Shown: in pieces, positions 61,402 to 64,000 of the stretch | Numbering within the stretch: the stretch's first letter is position 1 | Layout: every line of letters begins with the position of its first letter | Source of the DNA: Brevipalpus yothersi | Lineage: Eukaryota > Arthropoda > Arachnida > Trombidiformes > Tenuipalpidae | Assembly: GCA_003956705.1 (NCBI GenBank) | Contig: QZCP01000126.1 | Span: forward strand, 1 to 64,000 | DNA length: 64,000 nucleotides | Reading direction: 5' to 3' | The notes under the pieces: generated by a model | Database searches by the model: none | What the model was told of the DNA's origin: nothing | What the model saw: only the letters and a program-made list of their open reading frames with translations | Position numbers and translations under genes: made by a program

Positions 61402-61610
61402 TATGTGATTCGATAAACAATTAATTTAGGCGAACTTGACGATCAAGGCCTTTCTAGGGCCGAAAAGGCTCACACCTACCTATTCACTACTATACACTAT
61501 TCACACACACACACACACTCTCGTCAAACGTCACGATTAGAGAAGTGAACAAAATTCATCGCTTTAGGGCGAACCCATCAAGGCCTGAGACCAACAACTT
61601 TCGATCGAGA

Positions 61611-61652
61611 GGTATATAAAGTCGTTGAATGGACTTTGAGAGAATCATTCGA
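61611..61652 (+). promoter_or_regulatory. TATA-box/Inr core promoter of the cuticular protein gene
   Basis: TATATAAA at 61613-61620 is followed by an arthropod-type initiator TCATTC at 61645-61650. The +1 A at 61647 would lie 32 bases after the TATAAA start, close to the usual spacing. The start codon is at 61728, giving a short 5' UTR of about 80 bases. Confidence 0.65.
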
Positions 61653-61727
61653 ATCTTCTAGCCTCAAGTTCTTCTTTCTCTTACATTTACCCAGTGTCCA
61701 ATACACAACAAAAAACTTTTTTCCAAA

Positions 61728-62114
61728 ATGAAATTCTTCGCTTTCGTTGCAACCATCCTCGCCGCCGTCGCCGTTGGAATGTGTGGTATCATTGCGGCAC
61801 CAGCAGTGGCCACCTATGCCCACACTGCCGCATATGCGGCACCAGCTCTTGCCCACTATGGATACGGATATGCCGCCCCATTGGCTGCCCCACTTGCCGC
61901 TCCTCTTGTTCACTCAGCACCAGTTGTTTCCCATGTTTCACATGCAGTCGCTGCTCCAGTTCTAGCTGCTCCTGCCTATGCTCCATACGCTCCATATGCT
62001 CCATATGCTGCTAAAGTTCTTGCTGCCCCATACGCAGCTAAAGTTTTGGCCCCAGGACTTCCCTTGGCCACTGGCATCTATGGTGCTCCAATTGCCACCA
62101 TCTTGAAGAAGTAA
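61728..62114 (+). CDS. Secreted Ala/Pro/Tyr-rich cuticular protein
   Basis: Single exon, 128 aa. Residues 1 to about 20 (MKFFAFVATILAAVAVGMCG) are a signal peptide. The mature chain is built of A-A-P-x repeats: APALAHYGYGYAAP, APLAAPLAAPLV, AAPVLAAPAYAPYAPYAPYA and two copies of AAKVLA. Low-complexity AAP(A/V/L) and Y-rich motifs without an R&R chitin-binding consensus are typical of arthropod low-complexity cuticular proteins. It probably is a structural component of exoskeleton or a similar extracellular lining. A TATA box precedes it, and AATAAA lies at 62379-62384. The repeats allow long spurious frames on both strands. Confidence 0.85.
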   Translation: MKFFAFVATILAAVAVGMCGIIAAPAVATYAHTAAYAAPALAHYGYGYAAPLAAPLAAPLVHSAPVVSHVSHAVAAPVLAAPAYAPYAPYAPYAAKVLAAPYAAKVLAPGLPLATGIYGAPIATILKK

Positions 62115-62887
62115 TTCTGGCCATTTCTCTCTTTGGATACAAGTGATGAACCGATCTCTATTCATCATGTTTCTCAATCAACTGGATTCTTCTCTCCTCA
62201 TATTACTTTCACCAATAGACTTTATTCTCTCTCGTTCCTACATTAAGAGCAAGAAATTTTTCACATGAATATCTCTTCGTTCTCATTCACCCTACCGATA
62301 TGAATCATTTCATTTAAACTTCCGCCGATCTCTTTTCGTCCCTTCCAACTGCCAATGTATCTGATGTAGTATAGATTTAATAAAAATCAAGCCACAATTC
62401 AAAATTGATATCTCATTTTTCTTTACCTCGAGTATACTTGACCCTGATTCGAAAGTTATATTCTGTATGAATAAAATTCGACTTTCAAGTTGCCAATTGT
62501 TCTCAAATGGATAGTTGTGAGGTGGTCCTCATGATGAGTCTCAAGGTGTGGATGTATGCAAAGCTATTCACTTCCCGAACACATCAAGTTAGATTGATAT
62601 CTCAAACGAATGTTCATAATTTTGAGAAAGGAAAGTTCGTAAAAACTGTCAAATTATAAGGCTGAGTCTTGGACTAACGAATTGTTGATCGTATTCACAT
62701 TCATGATAAAGCCAGATAGTCGAACAATTGAATGAATTTGAAATCAGTTTATTAAAATAAAAATTGAGATAACATTGATTCGGAGGCAAAAGATGAGAAT
62801 AATATCATAGAGAAAATTGCGAGAAATTGGACATCGGAATGACTAAAAAACACATGAATTCGATTTCTCAATTGGGAAACTTGTCAA
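62115..62887. other. Convergent 3' region of the cuticular protein and PTPS genes
   Basis: It holds the cuticular protein 3' UTR (AATAAA 62379-62384) and the PTPS 3' UTR (TTTATT 62748-62753, a minus-strand AATAAA about 135 bp after the PTPS stop). No other coding content. Confidence 0.6.
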
Positions 62888-63319
62888 TTATTCTCCCCTA
62901 TATTCAACCCAATTATCAGAGGTTTCATGAAGTTTTATTGAAAACAGTAGATTACGGTCTGTTAAACGTTCTCGAATCATATTGAAAAGATATATAGCAA
63001 TATTTTCAACTGTTGATACTTTACCACTCCCTTTGAAATAGGCTACATCTTCATCAATAAACTTATGATCCACAGTATCGACAACTTCTAAAATAATTTG
63101 CTTCAAAGTGGTCAAATTGATCACCATTCCAGTAATTGGATCAGGAGGACCACGAAGTGTTACCTCAAGTGTATAGTTGTGACCATGTCCATTGGGATTG
63201 TTACATTTTCCGAATATTTTCTTGTTAGCTTGGGCATCTAATTTAGAACAATGCAGTCGATGAGCACTACTGAAAGTAACCCGTTTGGTGAGATAAACAA
63301 TTGGTCCAACATGTTCCAT
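62888..63319 (-). CDS. PTS: 6-pyruvoyl-tetrahydropterin synthase
   Basis: Single exon, 143 aa (human PTS is 145). The start is the ATG at 63319, which gives the usual short N-terminus before VTFSSAHRLHC. Zinc ligands are His20 (SAHRLH) and His45 and His47 (NGHGHNY); the catalytic Cys is Cys39 in FGKCNNPNGHGHN. TGMVINLTTLKQ and VDHKFIDEDVAYFKG match the conserved body, and LHETSDNWVEYRGE the C-terminal pterin-anchoring Glu region. The enzyme converts 7,8-dihydroneopterin triphosphate to 6-pyruvoyl-tetrahydropterin in the tetrahydrobiopterin pathway (cofactor of aromatic amino acid hydroxylases and, in arthropods, of pteridine pigment synthesis). Confidence 0.96.
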   Translation of the reverse strand: MEHVGPIVYLTKRVTFSSAHRLHCSKLDAQANKKIFGKCNNPNGHGHNYTLEVTLRGPPDPITGMVINLTTLKQIILEVVDTVDHKFIDEDVAYFKGSGKVSTVENIAIYLFNMIRERLTDRNLLFSIKLHETSDNWVEYRGE

Positions 63320-64000
63320 TCTCAAGTAAATTTGGATAAATATTCATTTAATCTTTAAAATCTTGAGAGAAAAAAACTTTCACTTGTAAGCAAAACTGAA
63401 AATCTTGCAGTTCGAGATTCGAAGTTCTAGAACCAAGCTCCACAATATCAGCCAATCGAGAGCATTAAATGTCCCAAATACAGCCACATGGACCAATGCC
63501 AATGAAGATACAGATATTTTCAAGAAGTGTGTAAACCCAGCTTACTGAGCAGCTCAATTAATTATATTCATGATGATGATATTTCATTTCATGATGATGT
63601 CAATTTTCATGGAATCAAGTTTTCTTGTCACCCAAAAGAAGAGAAAATATTTTCGCTTCAAGTGTGATGCAAGATGGCAGCAAAAAAGTATTGTTTACAT
63701 GCATGTAAACATTTTCATGAAAATGTTTACATCTGTTTTCGTCTCTACCAAATGTTAATGTTCAAAGTGATTAGTGATTATGATTTAATAATAAGTGTAA
63801 CATTGTCGGTATCATCATCATCTTCATCATTATTACTATTATCATTGTGGACAGTGGAAAAATATTCAGCATCAAAGTAAACTCTCTCTCTTTCTCAGTT
63901 ATTTTGGAGGCCAAATGATTGATGGCTCATAATCAATTTATCTACTCTCGCGCTTGGCTGATGAGCTCGCACAATTTGATTTGCGGGCTTGATTATCAGT
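63320..64000. promoter_or_regulatory. PTPS upstream region with nested palindromes
   Basis: The 5' flank of PTPS. It has AGATGGC at 63672-63678, a 20-bp perfect palindrome at 63692-63711 overlapping a 26-bp perfect palindrome at 63705-63730, and ATC/ATT triplet runs around 63810-63845. Three forkhead-type GTAAACA cores are built into the palindromes. No coding exon was recognised. Confidence 0.5.

Noticed and set aside
60338..61420. Open frames of about 350 codons on both strands across the sequence gap
   Set aside because: They consist of undetermined bases and Ser-Leu or Arg-Glu repeats from CT dinucleotides, so there is no coding evidence.
61578..62177. Several long frames in the other five frames over the cuticular gene
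   Set aside because: They are shadows of the repetitive GCN/CCN codons; only the plus-strand frame from 61728 has a signal peptide and a core promoter.
63570..63880. Met/Phe-rich small frames upstream of PTPS
   Set aside because: They run through palindromes and ATC triplet repeats and have no resemblance to known proteins; better read as regulatory DNA.
1..64000. CRISPR array, bacterial operon, insertion sequence or viral block
   Set aside because: All recognised genes are spliced animal genes. No regularly spaced repeats with unique spacers and no transposase or viral polymerase motif were seen.

Overview
The window is animal nuclear DNA, most likely from an arthropod. It holds small-intron, AT-rich protein-coding genes whose splice sites follow GT-AG, a headcase gene, a BTB zinc-finger factor, an alanine/proline/tyrosine-rich cuticular protein, a CYP4-type P450 and a homeobox gene. 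The compact introns (about 50-600 bp, with two larger ones), short spacing and gene set would suit a mite or other small-genome arthropod, but I cannot fix the species. Long (GA)n/(CT)n tracts are everywhere, and one assembly gap (60509-61317) is flanked by CT repeats.

Layout. 1-3403: GA-rich, no gene. 3404-5440 (-): headcase. 6641-9592 (-): VPS41, a HOPS tethering subunit. 9895-13093 (+): SPT5, an elongation factor divergent from VPS41. 13094-16873: repeat-rich. 16874-23757 (+): BTB / AT-hook / two-C2H2 regulator. 24377-27017 (-): SLC25A32-like mitochondrial folate/FAD carrier with two alternative last exons. 29547-32353 (+): NK-like homeobox gene with an N-terminal Eh1-like motif. 32544-33493 (-): SEC22B SNARE. 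34276-35810 (+): DHRS7B-like SDR. 36090-38268 (-): MTMR9 pseudophosphatase. 39143-42247 (+): EFR3. 42800-44371 (-): mitochondrial OSGEPL1/Qri7. 44372-49218: no recognisable gene. 49219-50034 (-): an elongase-family protein without catalytic motifs. 52189-53191 (-): SEC13. About 53460-53545 (-): tRNA-like element beside a perfect palindrome. 55447-57165 (+): P450. 61728-62114 (+): cuticular protein. 62888-63319 (-): 6-pyruvoyl-tetrahydropterin synthase.

Exons were joined by hand, from conserved protein blocks, GT/AG sites and phase agreement at every junction. Reconstructed lengths agree with the families (for example MTMR9-like 548 aa, SEC22B 213 aa, VPS41 837 aa, PTPS 143 aa).

The genes are mainly unrelated housekeeping and developmental loci, not a pathway cluster. 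Loose themes are membrane traffic and phosphoinositides (VPS41, SEC22B, SEC13, MTMR9, EFR3) and folate/pterin metabolism (SLC25A32, PTPS). Several neighbours are divergent pairs (VPS41/SPT5, SEC22B/SDR, MTMR9/EFR3) or tight convergent pairs (homeobox/SEC22B, SDR/MTMR9, EFR3/OSGEPL1).

The observations most worth follow-up are the duplicated terminal exons of the carrier gene, the elongase-like protein with all catalytic motifs lost, nested palindromes carrying three forkhead-type sites upstream of PTPS, and the tRNA-like element next to a palindrome.
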